This document shows, one piece after another, positions 37,629 through 49,060 of a DNA stretch of 64,000 bases (positions are counted from its first letter, which is position 1; every line of letters begins with the position of its first letter). The position numbers and the translations under genes are program-made. Origin of the DNA: Trileptium ribeirensis (taxonomy: Eukaryota > Nematoda > Enoplea > Enoplida > Thoracostomopsidae); the NCBI GenBank assembly GCA_030248225.1, contig JASANE010028581.1:80455-144454 (forward strand), given 5' to 3'. Under the pieces are notes generated by a model, which was given only the letters and a program-made list of their open reading frames with translations, was not told the DNA's origin and did not search any database.

Positions 37629-37863
37629 CGACACACTCTCCATTGGCGTTGCTTGTGTAGCCGGGATCACATTCGCATCCGCCGCTTAGCAAGTCCCACT
37701 CGCCGTCGGCCTTGCACAAATACTCGGGTCGAGCGGAGCCGTACGACGCGTGCTTCACGCATGTTCCATTTGCTTTTTCAATCGACGACAAGTTATGTCC
37801 GGTCGGGGTTTCGGGGAACCATGCGAAGTTTCGCGTTTGTTCTTCGCAAACTTTGTAGTATAC
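37629..37863 (-). CDS. Eph: Eph receptor, cysteine-rich region exon
   Basis: This 235-nt exon of 78 codons plus one base opens in phase 0 after the acceptor CTTGGCAG. It starts VYYKVCEEQTRNFAWFPETP and continues with NGTCVKHASY, YLCKADGEWDLLSGGCECDP and GY. The pattern VYY-x-x-C ... F-x-x-x-P-x-T ... G-x-C-V ... Y-x-C-x-x-D-G-x-W ... G-x-C-x-C-x-x-G-Y is that of Eph receptors: the end of the ephrin-binding domain followed by the Sushi-like first half of the extracellular cysteine-rich region. All cysteines I expect are present. The exon ends in phase 1 at the donor GTATGT, just after an ECV sequence. The next exon should complete the cysteine-rich (EGF-like) part but was not found. In the family this region lies outside the cell and supports receptor clustering. 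Confidence 0.93.
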
Positions 37864-39081
37864 CTGCCAAGAAACATGAATGCAGAAATGCGAACCGAAA
37901 CAGGTATTGAGTAGGGCAGGCTGTGAATGTTGTATCTATTAATCACGTTTATCAGCTCTCTGTTCACTGTTTATCAGGTCGCGGCCACCTCCCTCCTTCC
38001 GAAAGTGCTTACGCCCAGAAAAAGAACGAAGGCCCCCGAGATCCGGCTACTCCCCTTGGACTTCGCACCTTGCGCATATATGATTTAAGTACATTCACAT
38101 ATTGAGCAGGCAACGATGGAATCTACAACAACTACACCGATGCGATGCGATTATAAAAGACTTACTGTTGGTCCAACATGTCCCCACAACCATAGTACGC
38201 CATATGTGATTTATTCAAACTCCGCACTAGCGTCAGTTTTTCATACATTTCTCATTTTCATGTAAATTTCTTAAAATTATTTTACCTAGAAGGAAACAAA
38301 CTATTTAAAACAGATATTTAAATATATAAAATATAATTATATAATAATAAATAAATAAATAAATAAAATAATAATAAATATATATAAATATAGGAACAAT
38401 AAGCGAGTCTTCATCTTTAGCCAGCCCCCAAGCTTGTTATACGTTAATTATCCTTCAAAATTCTGTAATGACAGACATATATATTATACAAAAGTTAAGG
38501 ATTATTCCATGTATATATCATTGATATTTTATGCTTCCAATGGTAATTAAAACTTGATACCCAGGAGTCACGGATTACGGATTTTTCTTTATCCACATTT
38601 ATGTATACAAATTGGATCCGGATTCTTTATGTATACAAATTGCGAAATATGCAAAAACCAAAACTGCGTAATATATGATAAAGGAAGAATACTGAAATTA
38701 AAATAATTCTGAATTTCTAGTATATTAGAACATTCGGCACTCTTTCCAAAAAATAGAATGATCACCTACAATCTATTGCGTAATTTCGTTATGTTAAAGG
38801 CTAAAACGACCAGCCACTTACGCGTCGTTAACAAACGTGCTTTCATAGTTATGAAGAAGCTATAACTTTCATATAATTAAGAAGATAGAACATCAGATAC
38901 AGCTAGATCTATACAACCACAAAGGAACACTGATCGATATGGTGTAGGACCCTGTTCAATGGCGATGAATCGTATCGAGGACGGGCGCAGCTGATGATAC
39001 TCCAGGCAATCGGACCCCAGGCCCCTAAGTTCAAACAAACGTCGGATCTGTCTGCGCGCATAACACAAAAACTAGACTCAC
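37864..39081 (-). other. Eph intron, 1218 bp
   Basis: The intron is bounded by GTGAGT (39081-39076) and ...CTTGGCAG (37871-37864) on the minus strand. It joins exons in phase 0. It includes AAAT/AAT microsatellite sequence at about 38337-38385. No other feature was recognised. Confidence 0.85.
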
Positions 39082-39422
39082 CTGTACAGCTAACAACGAA
39101 GTACATCCGCCTTCATCGCGAAACGCAAAGTACGCGCCGCTTCGCTTGACGGATACACTTTGCGTTTCGACGCTAGCTCTGGCCGTGTCCTTTATCGAAA
39201 AACGTCCCTTGTCGGCTGCGATACGATCGATGAGACGATAGGCCGACTTCGAACTCGCACCCTCGACCCATGCCGGCAGTGTTGAGCTCGAAAAATCGTA
39301 GTCCGACTCGTAGTACAACAGGCCGAATGTTTCTTTGCACGTCAGCGCGGTATGAGGAAATAGCTTACAATCGCGCATTGTGAAAGTTATATCAATGTAC
39401 AAACGTTTGGCCGGGCCCCGTT
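39082..39422 (-). CDS. Eph: Eph receptor, ephrin-binding domain exon (C-terminal part)
   Basis: This 341-nt exon starts with two bases that complete a split Glu codon and then has 113 codons. Visible blocks are RGPAKRLYIDITFTMRDC, LTCKETFGLLYYESD, YRLIDRIAAD and GAYFAFRDEGGCTSLLAVQ. These match the core of the Eph ligand-binding (jelly-roll) domain: K/R-hydrophobic strand followed by F-T-M-R-D-C, C-K-E-T-F-x-L-x-Y-x-E-x-D, I-A-A-D and Y-x-A-F-x-D-x-G-x-C. The three cysteines in this exon, with the one in the upstream exon, correspond to the two disulfides of the domain. Acceptor TTTTGCAG and donor GTGAGT are both strong. The domain binds membrane-tethered ephrins on neighbouring cells. From memory, the FIERGPA and FTMRDC wording is closest to arthropod Eph, but this does not settle the phylum. 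Confidence 0.95.
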
Positions 39423-39704
39423 CTGCAAAACATATCGCCTATCATAAAATGTATTATATACATACGTAATTTATAAATTGCGGGTTTCCGACAAGGGCAT
39501 GGTTGGTTTACAACAACTGGCTCGTCAAGGCCCAGGTAGTATGCCACCCCTACGACAATTTTGGCCCCCGAGATATATAAATTTTTTAAATTTGACCTCG
39601 GTAACCTAAAAATTTACGTCCGACCGCTGCAAACCTTGGACTTGGACAATTCTGGCAACTACAACATATGATGCGGCTAACACATCTTTAACATAACTTA
39701 CAGA

Positions 39705-40000
39705 TGAATTTGTTTATTTGAAGGTATTAAAGGTAAGCAGGTTATACTTAGGGTGCGTATGCTGATCTTCAGTTTCAAGGCAATTGCAGTCAGAGTTGCC
39801 GAAGCACAAGTCGAGAAAGGATCTCAGTTTCGGCACGGAAACCCTGTACCTTCCGAGCAAGCTCGTACCCATTTTACTGGTGGGCACCCTGGAGCAATGC
39901 GCCTTAGGCTCTTGCCCAAGAAGATTATGCACACAAGAGGGCTCGAACAAGCGACTTCATGATAGCGAGATCTACGCTCTAACCACTGCGCCACATCACC
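39705..40000 (-). mobile_element. tRNA-headed SINE
   Basis: Read on the minus strand from 40000, it begins GGTGATGTGGCGCAGTGGTT, containing an A box (TGGCGCAGTGG). A B box (TGTTCGAGCCC) follows about 45 bases later, as in RNA polymerase III promoters of tRNA genes. The body continues with CTTGGGCAAGAGCCTAAGGC, GCATTGCTCCAGGG and AAAATGGGTAC. Such conserved central-domain strings occur in several animal SINE superfamilies, but I cannot name the domain with certainty. The 3' end is an AT-rich AAATAAACAAATT tail. It is not a functional tRNA because the cloverleaf is not closed. It lies in an Eph intron. Confidence 0.8.
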
Positions 40001-40213
40001 ACATATTTGTTCATTTACAAATCATAATTCCTACCAAATTATATTTTGCAATGGGATGCAGTCAATCAATATTATTTTTGACCCGAATATGAATGCTTGC
40101 TCCCGCTGCCCACGCGACTATACGGGGCCAAAGCTGATTCAGGGTCTTGAAGAAATTTTGTAACATCGGTACATGTGTGATAAACTCTACTCTAAAACTT
40201 ACTATACATATAC

Positions 40214-41371
40214 CAGGGACGAACCGGAATTCCGGTTTCGGCGAAAATCGTGTTCCGGTTGCGGTTCCAGCAAAGGGCAAAATCCATACCGGAACCGGAA
40301 TTCCGGTTTAAAAAGTTTGTTTGAAATTTTCCACGTTTTTGCTTCATCTGTGATCCAAACATATGTAATATATATTATACAATGATCAAGCTCCAATACA
40401 ACTACGCAAAAGAAAAGATTAAATAAGCAATTTGACGTTTGAAACGTAAGTAGGGCACATAATTTCAGTTGAACTTTTTCATAATAACATGCAGGAGTTT
40501 GTTAACAAATCAAAGCCACGTCGATCGTTGTAGCAGCTATTTTACACATCCAGAAGTCTGTGGGGTGCCTTTCAATTAAACCGGTCCAACTCAGTAACAG
40601 AGTATGGCTTACGCAGAAGTACTTAGGGTATGCTTGGCTAATATAAATTGCTTCAAGAACACGCCAATGAGCTTGTAAACTTGGTAAATCAGTCTAAATT
40701 GAAGTAAACTAACGTTATCTGCAACGCAGCTAGAAACTGCTTTCTTGGCAACTGTATTTATTAAAACTGTGCGAGCAGCATCACTGTGTGTCTAATTTAT
40801 ACCATTCTGATTAGAAAGTTATTATCATTATCATCTAACTTACGGGCACTGTTTGTCCAAAACTTACGGGCACTAGCCTAAACAGTATCCCTGACCACTG
40901 ATCAGAAAATTACCTTCTATCTATTATTTTCTCTTAGAATCATATAAACCAATAATTTCAGTTTCCTACAGAAGAAAATGAAAAAAATGTATGTGTAGTA
41001 AAGGGAGGCGACTGGAGACAGAGCGAAAGAGTGTATTCTACGCTCCAAGCTTTGTAAGCACATTCGATTTGACGCAGTATACGCAATGGTGTATAGTGGA
41101 AGACATCTTTTGCTCTGGGTGTCCAAAAACCGACATATTTGATCGATAAATAAACATTATTTGCTTCCTCAGTCTCTTTAAAGTTTCAGAAAGGCAATAA
41201 TACCACCGCAATACATTAAGTTTAATGTAAAAGTTATTTTAATGCATTTTAAATCCACTATACCTTGATTTCTTCCTTCATCTGTTTTACTATATATAAA
41301 TATCGAAGACCAAGTTCCGGTTCCGGTTGCTGGTTTCGGTTCCGGCAAACTTCGGTTCCGGTTATTCCCTG
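40214..41371 (-). mobile_element. hAT-like non-autonomous element, copy C
   Basis: The 1158-bp copy runs from CAGGGACGAACCGG to CCGGTTATTCCCTG and is flanked by perfect ACATATAC octamers (40206-40213 and 41372-41379). It is collinear with copy B in the same orientation. Its hexamer-rich end is short (TTCCGGTTCCGG) and is not duplicated. It lies inside the Eph intron. Confidence 0.93.
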
Positions 41372-41832
41372 ACATATACATAGCAAATTAAATTCACTTA
41401 GTTGTAAATTAAATTCAACTTCCTCGGCAACTGGTTTCTGAACACTTGGCTTATACGCCCTATTGACCACTACGTTTTACTACTTTCTGATAAAGCAAGA
41501 CTCAACAGACAAGAACGACAAACACGGAGCTTTACCACGCCGACGACATTGCGTCATATGGGCGGAGTAAAACGCCAGAACATCCGTAGTAACATGCCCC
41601 GTTCTGCTGTACTGTTGGGAGACAAAAGTCGCCAAAATCTCTAAATATGCATGCCATGGCTTAATCGAGAGACAGTATTTCAGGCAAATACTCGAAGCCC
41701 AAAGCAGCTCTTCGAAGCATAATCTACATATTTTAGTGGCATGATGAGCAAAATGGTTTCATCTGCAGCCAAAAAAAAGGCCGACCTGTTACGATCAATC
41801 TTATTTGTTACATATAAATAACAATAATTTAC

Positions 41833-41938
41833 CAATAAACGGTGTCCTCAGCCAATTGTTGACATCGCTATTGTACACGTCGCATACGACGTACGACCGC
41901 CAGTTAACGCCTTTGTCCGTGTAGCTTTCTTCTGTCCA
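41833..41938 (-). CDS. Eph: Eph receptor, ephrin-binding domain exon (N-terminal part)
   Basis: This 106-nt exon has 35 codons plus one base. It starts in phase 0 after the acceptor TGCATTTTAG and reads WTEESYTDKGVNWRSYVVCD followed by a VNNWLRTPFI segment. The pattern W-x-E-E/V-S ... R-x-Y-x-V-C-x-V ... N-N-W-L-R-x-x-F-I is the well-conserved first half of the Eph ligand-binding domain. It includes the first disulfide cysteine and the strand that borders the ephrin-binding pocket. The donor GTAAAT leaves a split Glu codon that the next exon completes exactly, so the two exons join in frame. The residues that normally precede it (the LLD and L-x-W strands) are missing and must come from a separate upstream exon. 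Confidence 0.94.
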
Positions 41939-42344
41939 CTAAAATGCAAAAAAACTAATTAATACATGAAAGAGTATAGTATACTCATCCCGACACTGCT
42001 ATCGTCCATAACCGGCAAGCAGAACATTCTTCAGCGTAAAGCGCTGTCATCTGAAATTATTTTTCAATTGTTTCGCGTGCGAAACAAGTATTATTGTCGT
42101 ATGAGGATTTGGATAAGTGACTTATGCAAACAGCAGACGGGTCGGAGCTACCCACAATCCCAACTCCTCGAAATATCGCCTGTCACTAATATGAATTTTC
42201 GACCTTGAATTCTCGAATCGCCTTTCAACTTGACATGATCCTGGTCTTGGACAAATTATGCACTAATACACACATAAATATATGTCAAATTGCACTAACT
42301 ACACACATCCAGCACGAATTTTAGTATATTTCGACAAATGTCAG

Positions 42345-42412
42345 ACAACCTAGACCGTTTCAGTGCGAGCATTATACGTTAACCACTCCGCTATTTGGGA
42401 GCTGTTGATCGG
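42345..42412 (-). mobile_element. tRNA-like SINE head fragment
   Basis: On the minus strand GCTCCCAAATAGCGGAGTGG contains a tRNA A-box-like string (TAGCGGAGTGGTTA), and a weak B-box-like GGTCTAGGTT lies about 45 bases on. The stems of a tRNA do not pair, so it is a pseudo-tRNA or SINE scrap at best. Confidence 0.3.
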
Positions 42413-42645
42413 TTTCTTAAAGGGCCTCAAAACGTAAGCGACAACGCACGTACATACGCATACCATACGATAACTTCGACTGGCGCATCGCGTCGTAATG
42501 TACGCTATAGCAAATGTGTGACTACACGCGGGAAAGGGTTAACAGAACTGAACCAGAAAATATCATAAACTTATGCATTACTTTATGTATATACTTCTCG
42601 AATCAGTCGACACCGCAGAAGTTTTTAGAATCGTTAGGGTTCAGT

Positions 42646-42801
42646 AGTTCCCTTCCTGCGCATTCTGCACAATGCACGGACATATATATATCAGATACAA
42701 TCCAGAGGAGTTAAGCTGTCCTTTAAGTTCCCTTCCTGCGCATTCTGCACAATGCACGGACATATATATATCAGATACAATCCAGAGGAGTTAACCTGTC
42801 G
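42646..42801. repeat. 80-bp direct tandem duplication
   Basis: AGTTCCCTTCCTGCGCATTC begins at 42646 and again at 42726. About 74 bases of each unit are identical through ATCCAGAGGAGTTAA, apart from a G/C difference just after. It is a recent local duplication with no coding content. Confidence 0.95.
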
Positions 42802-44962
42802 CTCTGTCCAAAAATTATCAGCTTCAACTCCAACATTACCGACTGACGAAAAAAAAATATTTTTACCCAATAAGGTCTTTTGTACTCTCAGTTGATTACA
42901 AATATTGTTAGGCTTCATTATATATAATAGGCGAAGAAATTCAACGACTATACACAATCAAAATAACAACCCTGAAATTGTTAGAAAAAATCGCTATAAT
43001 TAACTGCAGGCATCACATTACAACAATAAATACCAAAACGTTTAACTCGCGAAAGAACCACTGAGCCCGGAGATCACCTGTAGAAGCAAGCAAAAAACTG
43101 TTACTTAGTCAAAACTTTACAATATGGAAAAGTTATAATTAAAAATTTCGGGGTATCCGTATCGCTCGTTTCCAAATAACTATCTTTGGATTCTTTTCGA
43201 TTATATATACCAGCCCGATCGGAAAAGCTCTATGTTTCGTCCGCTTTGGAAAAAATTTGTGAACTACACTTTGGGTATTATTAATCTTTAGTAATCTTAT
43301 ATCGTTGTACCACACTGGGGTGAATTAATTATGTACTGTCGAAACCCATCGCGTTGTAGCTTCAAAATCACTCATTTGCAGACTGCAATTTCAGAGTGGT
43401 TTCCTGTGAAGGGCCTTTTTTTGGTAGTTTAGTACAAACATCTATATATTCGACCCCATAAAACTGCATATTAACAATCATTCAATAACAACAATGAATT
43501 GTCAACGAACCCCGTCTTCTGATTTCTGGCTTGCCGAATAGCGAGTCCACGAAAGATTTTTCTGTGTTGTCGAATCAAGAACATAGACTAAAACAATATA
43601 AATATAATATAAATCATCGCCTATAAATAGCGTTTTTCGATGAAATTAAATAAATATATATACATATATTTCATGCTTTAAACATCTTAGCAGTTCTCTT
43701 AATTCGCAGCTTATTTGATCTTAAAACTATTACGATTTTCTGACAATTTCACATATTTATTACTTTCGACTCACACATAATGAACAAACAAACTATTACA
43801 CACACTTTCATCACATATACAATCCTAACAAGTAACTAGATGTATTTTTATATTAGCTTCAACACTTCAAATGTTGCAAGCATTGTAACTAAAATAGTGC
43901 CAATTCCTGAGACGGTGGTCCAAATTCAGATTTAAGTATTTGAGACGTTTCCAAGAAAGAATTTTCATTACCCATGGGACTCCAGGCGTTACGTTCATAA
44001 ACGTAGTAATGAAATATTGCAGACGTTTAATACATATATATACACTGTTTTTAAACAAAAATAAATTTTAAACATCTATATCCGTGTACTTAGAGTTTCA
44101 AAAGCCCGAAATCCCTGGAAAATTATTGACCCATACATATTTTGGATCGCGTCAAGTTTATCCACCACCAGTTTATCATGTCAAGTTTCCCTTTAAATAA
44201 GGGTATATATAATGTTTGTCTCCCTAGCCCTAAAGCTAAGCCTAGCCAGAGCCCTCAGTTCAAGCCTAAGCCTAGGTTCAGGCCACAAATATTAAGTTTT
44301 TGCGCTAATGTCTAGGTTCTCCACTCTATTATAACGAAGGCCTGGCATGATCCCATCTTTCCAGTTTATATTCATGATTACTATGGATGGCCCCGTGCCC
44401 GAACATACTGTAGTAAGCCAGTGGTCTATTTATATGAACGCAATTTATATGCCGTATATATAGGTTCCACGAATACCAAATATATATTTTTTATTTATTA
44501 TCGATTCGTAATTTATGCCAGAAAGCATTATTATTCAACTAACGACCGGCATTCGTTCGCAGTACCCCATTGCCGCCGCACCAGAATATTATTATCTCAT
44601 TATTAGATAGAAGAAATATGGTCATTTTATTTTCACTCTCCGGCTTCAGGCGATGTCCATTATTATAGCTATCGCACGTCTACACGAATCGTCACAAAAA
44701 TTGGTTTTAGGAGAACGTACGAACTATTTGTACATATAGAGGTATCTATCCTACCTATCTCTTAAAAATAAAATATCAGTTTGAGCACCAACCAGCCACA
44801 TCAATCAAGATTTATCAGCACATGGCCAGATTTCAATTATACTATTTGCTATTTGTGGTTTGTCTACTAACTACGCCGCGAACATTGTCCAAACACAGCA
44901 AAACAATACCCATCAGCCGATGGTGTATACATCTGGTGCCTCTAACAAGGATAGCGCGTAAA

Positions 44963-45215
44963 TACAAGTTATTAAGCCGGATGAGCCTGGCCTAAAAGCA
45001 TGGACAATGCGGATCACATGGATACCATTTATACAAATTATTAAACCGAACAGAAACTATCTACGGGCATGGACTATACGGATCATATAGCACTTGAACA
45101 CAGGTTACTAAATCGGTCAGGACCGACTTACTGGTATGGATTACGCAGATCACATGGACAGCACTTAAACAGAGTTATTGAGCCGAACAGGAATGGGCTA
45201 CGGACTTGCATTATA
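44963..45215. repeat. Degenerate tandem repeat, about 70-bp unit
   Basis: Four diverged units share the order A-G/A-A-TTATTAA-CCG, GGCATGGA, AT-CGGATCA-ATGG, and CACTT-A-ACA. Examples are CATGGACAATGCGGATCACA, CATGGACTATACGGATCATA and TATGGATTACGCAGATCACA. The array directly precedes the repeat family at 45370. Its meaning is unknown. Confidence 0.7.
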
Positions 45216-45369
45216 GAAATAGAACAAGGCAGTAGTATAAGTACTGCTAGCATAAAAAATTGCTAATTGAAAGCCATCTTAGGCGTTAAGACGGGGTCTT
45301 TGTGAATGTGACCCTATCCCTATGAGCATGTATGACCAAGAACCACTGGTGTCGCTTTTAAATCTCCTG

Positions 45370-46100
45370 ATACTAGCAATCGTAATAAATTGCAAAAGTG
45401 AGCGGAGCAACAGGCAAAGTATTTGTTATCATATTTGTGTGTACATGTGTTTCAACTAACTATTTAGTCAACGAGTATCACGTTTTAGGCAATCTGATGT
45501 CAAATCCACCATGCATTATAAAATTTGCATAAAATGACCTAATTAGCTAGTTAATTAATTAACTAATTAGCATATACAGCCAGGTTTTAGAGCTTTAAAA
45601 TATGTCATATTCGTAATCAGCGACATAGAAAACCCCCGGGTGCAATTTATTATTAATTTTTGAGCAGTTTGAAAATTTTCAAAAAATTAGCTAATTAACA
45701 ATTAATTAGTATTTAGCTAATTAACTAACTAAATAGAATGTTTTAACTTCATCGAATAGTAAATAAGCAACAGATTCACGGCGAGATGTAGTACATGCAC
45801 CAAAATAATAGCTTTACACTAATTATTTATTGAAAAATATGCAATTTTTGTTTGAAAATGCTTAAAATATATCAAGCTTAACTAATTAGGTAAATACTAA
45901 TTAACTAAAAAATTTTTTAACAAAATCTATATGTCTTGCACCTGTCAGATAAGAGACATTTCAAGCAAAAAAAAGTTTTTTAAATTCGGCCCACTACTTA
46001 TTGAGGAGTTCAACGGACGGACGGACAGGCGGTGCCGAATATTCCCCCTCCCACGAAAACAAAAACGCTTCGCTTCGCTCCGCTTAATAATATCATTGGT
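45370..46100 (+). repeat. Unnamed dispersed repeat, family R, copy 1
   Basis: This roughly 730-bp segment is collinear with 51010-51228 plus 52793-53455. Shared landmarks are CGTAATAAATT, TTTCAACTAA, ATCACGTTTTAG / ATCATGTTTTAG, ATGTCAAATCCACC, CATATTCGTAATCAGCG / CATATTCGTGATCAGCG, GTTTTCAAAAAATTAGCTAA, CACCAAAATAATAGCTT, GAGTTCAACGGACGGAC and CGAAAACAAAAACGCTTCGC. It is unusually rich in TTAATTAACTAATTAGC palindromic strings. No protein was recognised, and the termini and superfamily are unknown. Confidence 0.85.
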
Positions 46101-48539
46101 TATCGGTGACCTGTTAATTGGTCCACCCCAGAGAAACGTCGTATGGAGCAACACACCTCAAAAACTTAGGAGTACCCTCTGTTTGGAGAGCGAACTACCC
46201 AAAAAAACTCCACATCATCGGATGGCGTAGATTGCTTGAGTACGACCAAGTGTTATGCTATTCTGGAAAATTTTTTATGACCTTTTGCTAATACCAATAA
46301 AGCAGCTTTTATTATATACTTTGACTAAAACCATTTTAACAGTTCTCAATTATTTTCAGCCAAGCCTTAGCACGGAGTAAATTTCACTCTGTGTCAACAA
46401 TGCGCTCGATTGACTAGGCAGAGAGTATAGGTCACCAAGCAATATTGTACGACCACTGCGTATTATAATGGAAAATTTTTGACGAAATTTGCTGCATTTA
46501 CAAACAAGCACTGGCCGTCCACGAATACATCGAAATTTCGTTCGGCAACAATTGTACGTATATATATAGTTCGTTTCACAGCGATCTCCTTGGCGAAAGT
46601 AAGACTGGACAAATACAGTGGACAGATATTTGTTTGCTAAGACCACAAAAGGAAACTATATACTACTAATTTCATTCACAGCACACAACAAACACACTTA
46701 AGCAATCAATACGTTTAGCACATTCTAAACTTTGAAAAGTTTGAGGAAAATTTGTTCGATATGCTTAAAACGAAAAGTTTTTGATGTGTGTCCTCTCTAT
46801 ATGTTCACTTTGCTAAGCCAACTTAAAGTTGTAGCATCTTAAATAGATACGTACGTATCGTTAAAGGCTTTCGTATTCTCACTTTCTATTTTGTGAAAAA
46901 TTCACTAGAATAATACATCCACCACCACTACAATCATCCTTTTATGCATACTTCATTCAGTCTCAGTGGATCAAGTTTATTAGTTGTAAGATGAATTTTC
47001 AATTCGTATAAATAAATGTCTCCATTGTTGACGCTTACATTAAGCGCGGATGCACAAATTCCATCATACAGTATAACAATAAACATCGACAGAGTATATA
47101 CGTAAATAAGATACACATTCTATATATTATGGCATAGTGGCTTTGTTCGTACAGTTTCAGGCTATCGACCTTTTCAAATCTCATCCTTCGAGTCCAAATT
47201 AAATTGCCCAGACGGCAAAAATGACCAGTCACGCAGACGCCACTCATGTTGCTAATCCAGTTGCCACACTAGACTTCATACAGGCCAAAAAGTCCCGGGA
47301 ACTGAGATACACACAGTCCCGCTACATGTAAACAGGTATTTTTATTTTCATTTTTCCGATATGTATGCTAAGCCATTTAAGGACAATTAAATACCACGGA
47401 TAACCTATAAAAGATTGGTGTTCAAGTTCAAATTATGCCTACCATCTGTAAAATCACAAACAAACATTAACTTCATTCCAGGAACAAATGAAACGATTAC
47501 ATTATATCAAATTGCCCTCTTAGAAAAGTTTTTTCATTTTATTCCCTGCCCCAGGAATTAACGAAGATGCCGCAATAGCAATCGGCTTTCGAAACCGCGA
47601 AAACCAAATGCCTCGCTAATATTTTGGCCGCACATAAACAGAGTCATTTGTTTGTTTTTGACAAAATATTTAAGGCACTGCCTCGAATTTTCAATTCTCG
47701 CGTCGGGCATCATAATCGCCTGCACTGTACAGCGACTACAACTCTTAGCATTACATTCACGTAGTTTACGTTCGAGAACGTGTTAAATAGAAAGCCGGCC
47801 GCTTCTAAAATGCCCCACAAAATTAAAAAAAAAACACACAACAATTATGGACACTTTCCTTGTCGAATGAGGCCTTGTGCAGCAAATATGTGCCAAAACT
47901 TTTGCAAATAAACAAACAAATGTACACATAAATAAATAAATAAATAAGTAAACGCTTTAATTTATATTGCTTTGCACCTTAAGCTCTGTGTTCCGGGTAC
48001 GTCGTATCTGCATTGCTCAAGACTGTGAATGAAAAAGAAATTTATTATATAAAAATCGCTGCAACATAATATCTATCTAAACGATGCCGCGCATCGAATA
48101 ATCACAGGATTGAATTGCAGCGCACAATGAGCTTGCTTATCAAAGGAGACGATCAAAAACAATTATTGTGCCTCATCAAACTGCCGGAGTAACCAACAGG
48201 CATGGGCAGCAGTAAAGATTTATGCTTATCTCGATTTGAAGCGAGTCCTAATCTGACAAAAAATTCCCCGGCTGAACAAAATTTGTAGAAAGCCATTTGT
48301 GACCGTAGACTAGCCGAGTTGATACTAAAATGTTATACTGATAGTATGAGAAAACTGTATATAGGTACTCAACTCACAGAATGATCTTTGCAAAACAAAA
48401 ACTAATCATATATATGTATATATATAAATCCCAAGTTATTAAAAATATTACACATGTGTAGGTTCGCGCTCAGATTTAGAACTTGAGCATTCAACTACCA
48501 AAGTTGACTATCCAAAGCAATAAAACTATAGAATGTTAA

Positions 48540-48775
48540 AACGGCAAGACAAGATTTTAACCGCTTCTGTATTTACGTTATTCATTTACTTATGTTAATT
48601 ATTAACCTTATAATAAACATGTGTAGCAATGTTTTGCTAACGCTACTAAGCGTGCTGTGAGGACGATGTTTAATGATTCATCCTTGAGTCGTATGAACTC
48701 GTGTCAGAAGCAGAAAATTGCAATAAATGTAGTCTCGTATGTACCATAGGCACTGAATAAGTTTGTATCTATTAT
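48540..48775 (+). repeat. Dispersed repeat, also at 62935-63145
   Basis: The segment aligns with 62935-63145. Shared strings are TTATTCATTT-CTTATGT, AACATGTGTAGCAATGTT / AACATGTGTGGCAATGTT, GCTGTG-GGA, CGAGTCGTAT / TGAGTCGTAT, CAGAAGCAGAA and TGTAGTCTCGTATGTA. In the other copy it follows a LINE reading frame, so it may be LINE 3' UTR. Here no LINE coding sequence was found beside it. Confidence 0.75.
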
Positions 48776-48954
48776 TATTATTTTTAAAACACGCTTTGAA
48801 TTAGCTTTCAATGCAATTTCCATTTGAACTGCGTTTCAATCGCCAACATAATAATATTTCAATCACATTTGGTCGCTTCACAATTTAACCAGCCGAATCT
48901 CTGTGGAAGTTTACAACAACAAGAAGAAAGTTTGCTAACAAATTACACACAGGT

Positions 48955-49060
48955 AACCAGAGGATGAGTGTAACAAGGTTTGCGCCAAGCATTAAGGCAA
49001 TAATAGCGAGCTCAAATCTCAAGCAATGAGTTATCGACTGCCAGCATAATAGTCATATAA
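48955..49060 (-). mobile_element. Detached LINE 3'-UTR fragment
   Basis: On the minus strand it carries CATTGCTTGAGATTTGAGCTCGC, then ATTATTGCCTTAATGC, then TTACACTCATCC. This is the same ordered block as in the LINEs at 17.0-19.2 kb and 60.9-62.1 kb. No ORF2 sequence was found upstream on that strand, so this is a very short truncated copy or a SINE using the same tail. Confidence 0.55.

Larger units (their letters stand above)
39423..41832 (-). other. Eph intron, 2410 bp, hosting a SINE and hAT copy C
   Basis: The intron is bounded by the donor GTAAAT (41832-41827) and acceptor TTTTGCAG (39430-39423). It splits a codon after its first base (G|AA, Glu). Both mobile insertions listed inside are in the same orientation as the gene's minus strand. 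Confidence 0.85.

Noticed and set aside
42380..42412. Missing Eph exon (frame with AEWLT on the minus strand)
   Set aside because: It lacks the LLD strand and flanking splice signals, and the string is explained better as a tRNA-like A box.
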